Positions 11,266-20,940 of a stretch of 64,000 bases of DNA are shown here, one piece after another. The notes under the pieces were generated by a model, which made no database searches, was not told the origin of the DNA, and saw only the letters and a program-made list of their open reading frames with translations. The stretch is from Favolaschia claudopus (Eukaryota; Basidiomycota; Agaricomycetes; Agaricales; Mycenaceae): the NCBI GenBank assembly GCA_037176885.1, contig JAWWNJ010000004.1, positions 744,001-808,000 on the forward strand, in the 5' to 3' direction. Made by a program: the position numbers and the translations under genes. Each line of letters starts with the position of its first letter. Positions within the stretch are counted from its first letter, which is position 1.

Positions 11266-12088
11266 CTAATGAGCCTTCTTCGCAGCCATTTGTAAGTGGG
11301 CACTGTGCTCGTCGTAGGGCAGTTTTGAAACGGGGATCTCGCGCCACAGGTCGGGCGTCAGGAAGGCGTATGTTTTTGTGATCTAAGCAAGATCAGGGAG
11401 AGAATATACACAAGAGCGAGACGAGACATACAGCAGCGAAGGTGGCTTTGAGGAAGTTACCCATAGTCGCCGTTGAACCCTTGGACTGTGTGTAGCAGTC
11501 CTCGACACCGGCGAGCTGGAGCAGACGCTTGGAAGCGGGTGCGGCGACGATACCGGTACCTCTCGGGGCGGGGATGAGACGACACATGACGGAGCCGACT
11601 TTACCGGAGACCTTTGAGGGGACGGTGTGGGGTTCACCGAGGGCAGCGCCCCAGTAACCACGACGAACGGGAATGACGGAGAGCTTTGCGAGGATGATGG
11701 CACCACGGATGGCGGTTGCGACTTCCTTTGCACACTTTACACCGAGACCGACGTGGCCCTCAAAGTCACCGATAGCGACAAAGGCCTTGAAGCGGGTGCG
11801 CTGACCAGCCTGGGTCTGCTTCTGGACGGGCATGATTTTCATGACCTCATCCTTGAGCTTGGGGAGGAAGAAGTCGATGATCTGATACTCCTTGACGGGG
11901 AGAGAGAAGAGATAGATTTCCTCCATCGACTTGATTTTGCCGTCCTTGACGAGACGACCGAGTTTGGTGACAGGCTGCCACTCCTTCTCCTCGTCCTTGC
12001 GCCCACCACGTCTCGGTCCACGCCGTCCCCGCCCGCGATCACCACGCCCCCGTCCAAATCCACCGCGTCCACGTCCAGAGTCGGCCAT
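11266..12088 (-). CDS. RPS2: 40S ribosomal protein S2 (uS5)
   Basis: This is a core small-subunit protein near the decoding site. It starts with the RGG-rich tail typical of eukaryotic S2 ([16 protein letters not shown]), then the uS5 RNA-binding and fold domains ([40 protein letters not shown]). One intron near the 3' end interrupts after FLKATFAA. The last exon gives [20 protein letters not shown] and ends AAKKAH with the stop at 11266. The length of about 255 aa is normal. It is divergent from the antizyme gene. Confidence 0.96.
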
Positions 12089-12415
12089 TGCTGGTATTTC
12101 TGAATAATAAAATAAATATTATCGTCATCCACTTCAACTGCGCTGCATCCAGCCGTAGATATGCCATAGCAGACATATATTGGGCCCACGATACAACACA
12201 GTCGAATGCAAGACAAGGGACATACATGGGGTCACCAAAAAGAAGAGGTTGTCGTCGCTGAGCCTGGCGCTGGCGAGGAGAGGTCGTCCGGAAAAATGAG
12301 AGATCACGGGACAGGCGTGTTATCCGTGACTGTGACTTGATTTGTCATCGTCGCTTCACTTGTTTCCCTCCATCTCCACCACCGCCCACAGCAAAGACAG
12401 TCAAGTTGGCAGAAC
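12089..12415. promoter_or_regulatory. Shared promoter region RPS2/antizyme
   Basis: This 327-base interval lies between two divergent start codons and must contain both promoters and 5'UTRs. I see no coding sequence and cannot assign specific factor sites. Confidence 0.5.
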
Positions 12416-13364
12416 ATGTCGAATTCAAAAATGTCCAATTTTATAAAACCCAAATCTAGTCTACGCCCCACGTATGCTCGCCGCCCTCCAAAATTGTCTG
12501 CTGCTAACTAGTTCCAGCAACGGCCGTCAAGCCGTTGGGGATGGGGCTGCTTTCTCTCTCGACGCCGAGCCCAGTGTTCTTGCTGTGTGCCATCTTCAGG
12601 GCACACACGACATGTACTACTACTCTACTACCTTCTCTGGCGGGCCCGGGGTATGCGCCTTCTTATCTCTTGCCACTCCCGAGTCCGCTAACATCCGACA
12701 GTGGCGGTTTTGACACCCCTAAGCCTAAATGCCCTCCCGACCGAGGGTCGTCGGACTGTGTGACAGGCAGTCCGGCGTCTGTTTATTCCGCCTCCAATAA
12801 TTTCAACAAACCCTACTTTTCTTCTTCCCCTCGTCCGATTCCACACAGCAACCCTTCCGACCTCTCTACCCCGCCTCTCACTCCAGATAACGGCAGCCCC
12901 GTCTCCCCAGCCGTCACTACCAATCATCAAAAGGATGCCCTCGATTTCCTTATGACAATCTTCCCCCGTAACGGGCTCGGTGCTCTTCCCTACAGCAAGA
13001 GTGTTGCGATCTCCGCCCCCAATCTCGGCGCCGCCTTTGATGGCGTTGTGCTCCAACTTCCAGGCTCCCCGAAGACGCTCTATGTTGACGGAAAGAGCGC
13101 ACAGTCCGTCAGCATTCGCGAGAGGTGCGTCTTCACTTTTTGCTTCTACATAATTGCATGTGTCTTACTTTGCACAGCATTGTCGCTTTGCTTGACCTCG
13201 CCGACGAGAGCCTCGAGTGCTCTGCCCTCGTCATTGTTCTCGAGCGATCTTCTCCTGCACTCGGCAAGATCCTGCACTCGCTCATGTACGTTGGCGGCAC
13301 CGTCGTCACAAAGCCCCCCTTCGAGGTCGATCCCGCTTTCGTCCTCGTCGGATTGGAGATCTAG
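12416..13364 (+). CDS. OAZ: Ornithine decarboxylase antizyme, expressed by programmed +1 frameshift
   Basis: Antizyme binds ornithine decarboxylase, sends it to the proteasome and blocks polyamine uptake. ORF1 starts at 12416: exon 12416-12471, exon 12518 (or 12512)-12650, and then 12702-12713, ending TGG CGG TTT TGA, 66 codons before the stop. The next frame (+1) continues from GAC at 12712 through exon 12712-13124 and, after a 53-nt intron, 13178-13364, giving about 199 further residues. The ORF2 end (LQLPGSPKTLYVDGK, DSIVALL-like block SIVALLDLADESLE, ALVIVLERS, AFVLVGLEI) matches the antizyme domain: beta strand, helix, then the conserved C-terminal strand. Total is about 265 aa. The shift rate should rise with polyamines, as in other eukaryotes; that regulation is known for the family and not shown here. 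Confidence 0.88.
12708..12713 (+). promoter_or_regulatory. +1 frameshift site TTT-TGA of antizyme
   Basis: The zero-frame reading ends CGG TTT TGA. Skipping one T after the TTT codon gives GAC ACC CCT AAG and opens the antizyme frame. UUU-UGA is a shift codon pair used by some antizymes in place of the common UCC-UGA. The site lies 6 nt inside its exon, just after a 51-nt intron. Confidence 0.82.
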
Positions 13365-13573
13365 TCTTAACAGCTGTGGGCGCATGGCCCTTTATTTTCT
13401 CATGACTGATCGTCTTTTCTTTTGCTCTCCATGTCTTACATAAGTACATTATTTATACACCGCTTGGAGGCGATGTTACTTTTTCTACGCTCGACGTCTC
13501 CCGACAGTCTACAGCAGTCATTTCAAGATGCTTCAACATCCTTCAGGCGCCGACTGCTGTTGAACTCGTATAA

Positions 13574-13627
13574 ATGCGCTCGAAAATCTTGGTTGTGGAC
13601 AAGAAAAACAAGCTATGGCCTACTTGA
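13574..13627 (+). other. Possible upstream ORF (17 codons)
   Basis: An ATG at 13574 opens a 17-codon frame that ends at 13627, overlapping the start codon of the next gene (13615) in another frame. If it is in the mRNA it would lower translation of that gene. The transcript start is unknown. Confidence 0.3.
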
Positions 13628-14405
13628 ACGAAAAGCCCATCGACACTTGCTCTGTTCTTTCCGACCGCACCCTGTGTGCCAGTCCCGAACCACTCCCATC
13701 AATAGCCCGTGTCAGTCCTGCTCCATCGTCGTGCGCGGCTCGTATCAATTTACGCGTCGTCACCGCCATCGTATTTTTCCTCTGGGGTGTCAATTTCATC
13801 TTGACGCTTCTCGAGTGCCTATGTATGAATTTCCTTCTGTGTGCATTTCTTCCCTACCAACTGTGAAAACAGATTTCGACAAATCGCCAGAACGTCAACT
13901 ATTTCAGCTCCAGTTTCGAGTGCTGGTGGTGTGGACGGTGTGCTGCGCTCTGTTCGTCGTCACTTCTACGACGACTTTTGTCTCGACCCTCTTTCGCCGG
14001 CCCTCTTTGGGGTTGGTGCGGTTTCTGCGCGTATTTGTTATTGCGAGTCTTTAGCTCATAATCAATGTACTTGCACTTACCACTGCGTTCTCCGAGTACA
14101 GGTCATGTCCGTCATGAGCTGCATCGTCGGCTTTGGGGTCATGTTTCCTATCATTGCTGAATGGTATGTGCTTGTTCGGCGCGTTGGACCGTGTTCCTCA
14201 ATGATTTCTTTGCAGCTCATCTGGTACCGGGTGTTCTGGCAGAGATCGCTCCCTACGACTCTTTATTTGCGGGGTAAGCTGCCTTTCCCCATTTCTGACC
14301 CTCACTCAATGCATGGGGACTGTATAGGGCGTGCCTGTTGCATCAGTGTGGACTTGGGTTTGGGTTCCTACAATTCGAAAATTTCTGCGTGCTCTCGAGG
14401 TATGA
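13615..14405 (+). CDS. Small four-helix membrane protein, function unknown
   Basis: Five exons joined at GT-AG sites in one consistent frame give a protein of about 190 aa. It has four hydrophobic segments: VVTAIVFFLWGVNFILTLL, VLVVWTVCCALFVVTSTTT, SVMSCIVGFGVMFPIIA and VPVASVWTWVWVPTI. A short cysteine-containing loop (ECSSGTGCSG) lies between the third and fourth. The protein ends KFLRALEV with the stop at 14403-14405. The layout recalls small tetraspan proteins, but I see no CCG signature and do not assign a family. Other frames are open in exon 2, so the model is provisional; the frame chosen is the only one I found that joins all exons. Confidence 0.45.
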
Positions 14406-14586
14406 ATTGCTACCAATGGACGCGTCCTAACCGCGTCAGTTTGAATACAGAAAGTGGAGAGAGTGATATTTGCATAGGGCTGTAATATCAAATTGTTGTA
14501 TAAATTAGACGTGCTTGTGTTGTTTGCCCCACTCGTGCTCGCGTCACCAGCCTTGGTTCGGTTTTGGGGCTTGTCAATTGCCATCC

Positions 14587-15907
14587 ATGTCTCTATTAGC
14601 ATCCCTGCTGAAGTTATGCTGCGGCGGCAGCTCCCAGCAACCGCCCGAGCAGGAGTTCCAACAACAGCAGCCTGCGCCAGCAAGACCGCAAACTCAACAA
14701 CCACAAGCTCACCCGCAGCCAGAAACTGGCGGGGCTCCGGGGAAACACAAACAACACCATAAGCACAAGCCTTCCAAAGCCGACCAGGAGAACAGACCGC
14801 CTGCACGGCACGACGAGTATCCGCCCCTTGGGCCGCCGTCTCAGAAACCCCCTCAGCAAGCCGAGGGAGCATGGCAAGAAGTCAAACCGCACCATGGCCA
14901 GCAGCAACACGCCCATTCGCCTTCGCCGCCCAGCTCACCGCCCCATAGACCGGAGTACCCTCATTCGGTGCGTTTGGTTTATGAGTATTCTATTCCGTCT
15001 GGTGTTCAAATTTTGGTTTGTGTAGGACCAAAACCAGATTAACCAGCACAATGAGCATTATGTGCGCCTGCGTGCTGAGGCGAATGCGGAGGGCGATAAG
15101 ATGGCGAAATGTTTTGCTGAAAGTCGGGACGCGTATGAAGGTGGGGACGGTGCCGGCGCGAAACAGTTGTCGAATGAGGGCAAAGAGCATCAGGTTTGTC
15201 CTCGATTTGTGCATTGCGGCCAAAGGTTTTGCTCTCAACGCGTACATGTATAGAGTAAGATGCATGCGCTCAACAAACAGGCCAGCGATTGGATATATGT
15301 AGGTCAGTGGACTATCTATTTCGAGCTTCTTTCTCGTCCAATCATGGAAATTGGCTCGCAGAAAATAACAAGGTCACTTTAGCCTGTATCCTCTTTGTTT
15401 AAACTCACGGCCTTTGCAGGACTCGGAGCCTGGGGAAATAGATTTACACGGCCTCTATGTTAAGGAGGCTATAGAACATACAGATCGGGCAATACAAGAA
15501 GCCAAGGCAAGAGGGGACACTCAGATCCAACTCATCGTTGGTGCGTAGAGGTCGGAACTCTTTCAAACCGATACCGACGATAGGCCAGGCAAAGGTTTAC
15601 ATTCGCAAGGCCATGTTGCGAAACTAAAACCGGCTATTGAGGAGTTGTGCGCATTTTTCTATCTTGGATGTGTCGTCCGAGTTCTCATCCTCTGTTTGAT
15701 ATTTAGACTGGAAAAGTAGGCCAGCGCAAGTATGCGTTCCCTGACGCTGACCTTTCCGTCCGTTCTAGGCATCAACTCTTCGCAGAACTGGACCCTCACA
15801 ACGCAGGGGTGTTGGTTTGTACACTGGGCAAGCAGCAGGGTGGCGTTGGGTCGGATGAGATTGCGCGGCGGTTAGAGAAGGACGAGGAAGGGTGTACAAT
15901 CATGTAG
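14587..15907 (+). CDS. Smr-domain protein with DUF1771
   Basis: Smr domains are small nuclease or RNA/DNA-binding folds. The N-terminal 125 residues are low-complexity, rich in Gln, Pro and His (QQQQPAPARPQTQ; HKQHHKHKPSK). Next is a DUF1771-type helical segment (HNEHYVRLRAEANAEGDKM, AYEGGDGAGAKQLSNEGK). The Smr domain follows with EIDLHGLYVKEAIE, containing the LHGL motif, and then LIVGKGLHSQG, containing the G-x-G-x-H-S core. It ends EEGCTIM at 15907. There are about seven introns, and one exon, 15362-15372, is only 11 nt. The product resembles widespread fungal DUF1771-Smr proteins; the substrate is unknown. MCCGG near the N-terminus (KLCCGGS) could be lipidated. Confidence 0.87.
15362..15372 (+). 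other. 11-nt microexon of the Smr gene
   Basis: It is flanked by an intron ending CGCAG at 15361 and another starting GTCACT at 15373. Its 11 bases supply most of ENNK in the join DWIYVENNKDSEPGEIDLHG, which is the conserved lead-in to the Smr domain. Skipping it breaks the frame. Confidence 0.75.
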
Positions 15908-16008
15908 AATATATATTTGTAGCTCGCTATCGTACTGCTTTCGTGTGCTTTGTGAAGATGTAATGAGCGTCGACGTCACGGTGTGACTGTAACTTTACCC
16001 GTCTTCCT

Positions 16009-17378
16009 ATGCTACCACTCCCACTCGTTTTCCTCGCTTCCTCCCTTACGCTCGTTAACGCCGGCAGCGCCAACAAGGGCGACTCCTGCTCTCAGACCGA
16101 CAGTCGTCTCCAGCAGGGCACATTCCAGTTTTTCTCCGACTGCAACTCCGTCACCTACTGCGCAGCAAACAACACCTGTGTGCTCAAGGGTTGCAGAAGG
16201 GATGAGTTTCCTTTCGGCTACGAAAAAGGCTCCCATCTTCCCGATAAATGTCCCTCTGGCCAGTTTTGTCCCGACGAGGCCGATGCGTGCCAAGATCTTC
16301 TCGCTGTTGACAGCCCGTGCCAATTGAATCGCGACGGTATGCTGCGTTTTCTGGAGGATTTCGGACTACGCTCACGCTTCATGGATAGACGAATGCGCCC
16401 CACCGCCCAATGCAGCTCAGCTCCGGGACACAACAAACCGTGGCCGCAACGTCAATGGTGCAGTATGCCTAAATAACGTTTGCATGTACGATCGAGTGCT
16501 AGATCCCCTGCGTCCCCTCACTCTCCTTGCAATATAGGTGGGCGAATGCAACTTCCGGCCAAGCTTGCGTCGTCGAAAATACCGGGTACACTGCGTACGG
16601 CTCCTCCGGCGAATTCATTGATATCGTGTCACGGTTTGTAACACACGGATTCCGTCCCTTTGTCGGTGTTGATTGTTCGGGACAGAGGAAACTGTGTCAT
16701 AGGTCTGTACTGCGATACCGTGGCCAAGCAATGTATGCAAGAGAAAGCACTTGGAGAGGCATGCACGGCAGACAAAGAGTGAGTGCTGGAACTTGTGCAG
16801 GGAGAGCGGCGTTTTGACCGCAGTGCAGGTGCAGTTCGTGGAACTGCTTAGCCAGCGGTACGTGCGGCGCAGACTCTTCCTTACCACATCATGTCGGCAC
16901 TTGGGTGTACGCCGTTGTTGCCGTTGGGATTATTGGAGGTATGTTTTCCCACTCGTACATTCTCTGCGGCTTTAATAGCCCGTCAGGCATATTTGGAACA
17001 CTGTTCGGTCTGTTTATGCTGCATCGCCGTCAACGTGATCAAGAGCGCGAAAAGCGTATGCAGTACTGGCGCGAACAGGTAAAGCCTTACGGTCCAGTGG
17101 TCGATCCAGGAGCTGACTTGCTGCAGAATGCGTTCCACCAAAATCTATTGCAAATGCGGCAAACAGCTCGTGCGTCCATTCTCTCTCTTCCCAACCATGG
17201 GAATAGTGCTCGCAGTACGCTGTACAGTCGTGACGGTATGCCCTCAGACGAAGCGCCAATTCTACAACACGCTGCCCCGAAGGGCTCTGGTCTGCGCCAT
17301 TACCTGGGGGATGATAGCTCGGAGTACGACGACGGGATGATGATGGAACCGACACGGCACGACAACGGGCGATTTTAG
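16009..17378 (+). CDS. Cysteine-rich type I membrane protein
   Basis: It starts with a clear signal peptide (LPLVFLASSLTLVNAG). About 280 residues of Cys-rich ectodomain follow, spread over several exons, with repeating pieces such as CSQTDSRLQQGTFQFFSDCN, CPSGQFCPD and CVIGLYCDTVAKQC. A hydrophobic segment (TWVYAVVAVGIIG and, after a splice, IFGTLFGLFML) ends in a basic stretch HRRQRDQEREKR. A cytoplasmic tail of about 100 residues ends in DDGMMMEPTRHDNGRF. The 48 bases after WREQ (GTAAAG to CTGCAG) look like an intron, although they are open in frame. The pattern of spaced cysteines and one helix suits a surface protein with disulfides. I do not recognise a named family. Confidence 0.6.
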
Positions 17379-17607
17379 CGGAAGATGAGGCATCGTAGAG
17401 TTTTATTATACCATGGACAATGTCGAGACAATGTTCTGCCATGTATTTAGATCCTGCATACTAATTTTTTCACCTTGCTACCTTGCAGCTTGGCCTGCTT
17501 GTGTTATAAATGGCCGGTAACCGCCGAGTCGAAAATAGACTATCCAATGATCCATCGACGTCACATCACATACGCAGTCTCCCGTTTTGCAGCTTCCCTT
17601 CGAGCTC

Positions 17608-18827
17608 ATGGCTCTTGAACCTTTAGAAGGCACTCGTCTCCCACTCCCCCCGTCTCCTCAAGACGAGCAAGATCTTTCTGGTGCCCATCGCTGGGACGAC
17701 GACGAAGAGCAGCATCTCGACCCGTCCGGCAAGTCAACCAAGCAAGGTAACGCAACTACCCCATTCCGCGCAAAAATATCTTCAAGGGACGACGCAGACT
17801 CCCTAGAACATGCCCCCTTAGCGGACGGCGATGCGGAACCGCGTCAGGTATGATGCCGCAGTCTATGATTTCAAAGTTAGAGTTTACTTATGAATGTGCC
17901 CAGACAAAACGCAAAGGCAAGGCGCGCGAGGTGTATCCTGAAGAGGACGATGTCAGCGCCAACGCAACGCTCAACGGCTCGACACTTGATCGATACCCCG
18001 AGGACGACGAAGACGATGAAGAGCCGGAGTACCCCCCAGTCGCCGAGGATGAGACAGAAACGCGTCGCATTCAAGAGGTCCTGAAATTGTTTCAGTTGAG
18101 CTCGGATTGATACTGACGTTTCTTGTGCAGAATTTAAAGCGCTGGGAAGTCGCTGAACGGATGAAGCGGAAAGCTGCTCGAGAGTCGACTACTTTGGATG
18201 CCCCTCCTCCTACACTCATCTCCAATCTCACCTGGCGCGCGAGTTTATTATGGTCTGGAAAGAAAGCACCTGCTCCGCGCGACAATGACCCCAGTCTCGG
18301 TGCTCACACTGCTCTCAATTCCCATGACGAAGTCGACGTTGTTCCGCTGGATAGTATAGCAGTCACCCCTACCCCTTCGCCGACACATTCTGAATCGTCA
18401 AATCCCTTTGCCAACCCTACGAATCCTTTCAGCGACGCCGAGGCGGTGATGAGTCCGTCTAATGACCCTCCCCCACCTACTCCGCAAATGGAGAAGGACG
18501 ATGCGATAGCTCTACAGCCGCAGCGGCCGGCTATGCTTGCTGCATCTTCTTCCATGTCGATCCGGCGTCCGCCAACGCCTAAACCGCTTGGCCTTCCTCC
18601 GCCCCGCGCCCCGCCGCCTCCTTTAGCGCAGAATTCCCCGCCGCCGGTTGCAGTGGTGCCCAATGAGCAAGACGAGCCCAAGGTGCGGTGGTGGCACGAT
18701 TGGTTGTGTGGATTTGGAGAAGGCCCAGATCGCGGAGGTGACCAACAGGTATGTGTTCCTGCGACGGTCCCGTACATCAATTAACGCGTTTGACCTGCAG
18801 GCTGGACGGACAAATCCCAACGAGTGA
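17608..18827 (+). CDS. Disordered acidic/proline-rich protein, function unknown
   Basis: Four exons with GT-AG introns give about 340 residues. The first part is acidic (EEDDVSANATL; PEDDEDDEEPEYPP). One compact helical block follows at a splice junction: ETETRRIQENLKRWEVAERMKRKAAR. The rest is Ser/Pro-rich with NPFANPTNPF repeats, which resemble NPF endocytic ligands, and a run of prolines (PPPRAPPPPLAQ). The C-terminus has a tryptophan-rich piece, VRWWHDWLCGFGEGPDRGGDQQ split by the last splice, and ends AGRTNPNE at 18827. The NPF motifs suggest a link to EH-domain proteins, but this is only inference. The family is not recognised. Confidence 0.55.
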
Positions 18828-19175
18828 TTTACCACTTTGTTGTTTGTTGAAATTGCAATTCACCCTCATACACTCTTTGGACGATATGTAAATTAAATTT
18901 CATGGACCTTCTACTTACCACTATTCTACATAGAAATCATTCGGGCTGTCTATCGACTCGGGGGGAAACAACTTTTGCAACATAGCCCTGGTGTAATACC
19001 CACTTATGAACTGCTTTTTCAGGTCTATTTTGTACCAAGTTTTGAAAGGAACTCCTATGATCTCAAAAAATAACAAGGGCTTGGCCGTGAGGTTGGCACG
19101 TTCATCTTGGTTACTCTCCGGCAAAAAGAGCTCATTCTATGGTTCGGACGACACAATTATGTTCTATCTATGACT
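18828..19175. other. Intergenic between two convergent genes
   Basis: These 348 bases hold the 3'UTRs of convergent genes. A 67-codon minus-strand frame at 18921-19124 (with FFEIIGVPFKTWYKIDL) is present but has no context or recognised family. Confidence 0.45.
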
Positions 19176-20161
19176 CTATTGCGTCTTGACCTTGCTCTCC
19201 GACGGCTTTCTCGCTGTCGTGGCCGAGGACTTGGCCGGGGACTTGGACGCAGTGTTCATGGCGTACACTCGCAGGCCAAACAACAAAATCATGAGTGCAG
19301 CGGACGCTGATTTAGCGTCGCGCACCGAGAACGGTTTAGCATCGAGGAAGCTGATTTGCGCGCGGAGAGGCTGGAATGCAGGATGAGCTGTGAGGAGACC
19401 ATACGTTGCGGCAACGACGCCGCCAGCCCAGATGTCAAGCGTGGTCCAGACGCCCCAAACACCGCTGCGTAGCGGTGGGGGTGTTGAAAAGTGCCAGTTT
19501 GGGGTCCAGACATTGAGGGTACCGCCGAGAAGTCCGCCTCCAGAGGAGGCAGCTGCGCCGAGAAGGAAGTGGAAGAGAGGGGAGGCGACGAGGAGGGGGT
19601 TCACGGACGGGTTTTTGAGGTGGGATAATGCGAGGATGACACTGTTTGCGCGGAGAAGGCCGTCAAGAGGGAAAAGGACGGTATTTGTCAAAGTGCTATC
19701 CGGCTTTTGATTCGTTCATGAAAGGTTAACAAGACGCCACGGGAGGACCTACCAATGGGAAGTAGTCGAAGAGGGCGGTGAAAAAGAGATGGACCATGGT
19801 GTAATTTATCCAAGGACCCAGTGCATAAATTTGCGGAGACGGTATTCCGAGCAGAAAGTGAGAAGCAAAGGACCCGCCCCAGCACTGAGAACGCATATAT
19901 TGGGTGAGCAGAAACCGGACGAGGCGCGAGATTGTACCATGAGCAGGTAGCCAAAGAGATGAGCACCCCAGGACAGTGGCGTACCGCTTGCTTGCAAATT
20001 TGTATGGAAGACCAGTGAAATACGAGAAGCATGGAGAGTCGGGCCCCAGGGATACGGGAATAGCGTCTTGTGCACTGGAGAATATTTGATTCAGACTTAT
20101 TGAAGGTGACTTTGGAAGTACCTGGGGTGCCCAGCGCTGCGAGTGCTGTACTCAGCATCAT
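19176..20161 (-). CDS. Multi-pass ER membrane protein, TRIC-like
   Basis: Exons join in frame to give about 275 residues: MMLSTALAALGTP, then PYPWGPTLHASRISLVFHT, GAHLFGYLLM plus CWGGSFASHFLLG, and a last exon from NTVLFPLDGLLRAN to the stop. There are about six or seven hydrophobic segments. Two carry glycine-rich stretches at equivalent places in each half (CWGGSFASHFLLG and ASSGGGLLGGTL), as in trimeric intracellular cation (TRIC) channels, which pass K+ across the ER to balance Ca2+ release. The C-terminus is a Lys/Ser tail ending SKVKTQ; K at -3 and -5 fits a KxKxx ER retrieval signal. The TRIC link is from motif placement only and is moderate at best. Confidence 0.5.
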
Positions 20162-20940
20162 GGTGGACGGTAAGACGCAAATACTAATAGCCGGATATGT
20201 AAGCCCTCTCCCACTTGATTTCCACCTCGGAGTCGTATTCCCGACTGCCAGTGCTTTGCTCAATGCTACCTTTCTTTCTTGAGAGCTTGGAACCGCTGCT
20301 GAGTTGCTGTCGACCACAGAGACAAAACAGCGTCGATCTTCTTCTCAGAGAACGGTACTCAAGGTTTTGAGCCCGATTACCGGTTACACCAAGTTGCAAG
20401 TCGGCTCTACATAGGGACTGTGTCGGAATTCCTTGTTGCGGTCTCGCATTCTCGTGTCCCTCGAAATTGCTGGTTCGGTACAAAGTCGGCAAGAAATTCT
20501 ACATAGAAAGTCGATCAGCCCTTTCCAAACTCACGTCGCTGTCATCAACTGACTCTACCACACGTTGCCTGCGCTGTGGCCAAGCTCACAAAATGCACCT
20601 TCCTTCCCAAGTGCGAAAAAGTGCTAGGAATGTTCTCCTAGGTATAGCCGCTCGGCAAGGACATTCAAAATGAAAGGCTGCGTGTAGGGAAGCTTCTATG
20701 GGTTTTTCTCTCAGGTCATAATCGCCATTCCTTCCGACTCGCTGGTCGCGTATAGTATAAGGGACCTCGGATGCTCGTGGTCACGTCCTTGGAAGACGTA
20801 CGATTCGTTACTGCGATATCGATTGGCGTACAGCTCCCGCCACGTTCGTCCTACGCATGCGCCTCTCTCCCTAAAAGTCAACCGGTCCAGATAAATACTA
20901 ATCCATATCCTCCCATTTTCCTCGTTATCGTTGCCAGATA
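20162..20940. other. Divergent intergenic region, TRIC-like gene / BTA1
   Basis: This 779-base interval between two divergent starts is large for this window. It contains only short non-family ORFs. I see no tRNA, repeat or mobile element; it probably holds two promoters with 5'UTRs. Confidence 0.45.

Noticed and set aside
12535..13443. Single long ORF starting MGMGLL as an independent gene
   Set aside because: It is the +1 frame of antizyme read through an intron; its start has no family support and its end overruns the real 3' intron.
18921..19124. 67-codon minus-strand ORF
   Set aside because: No homology or context; too short to support alone.
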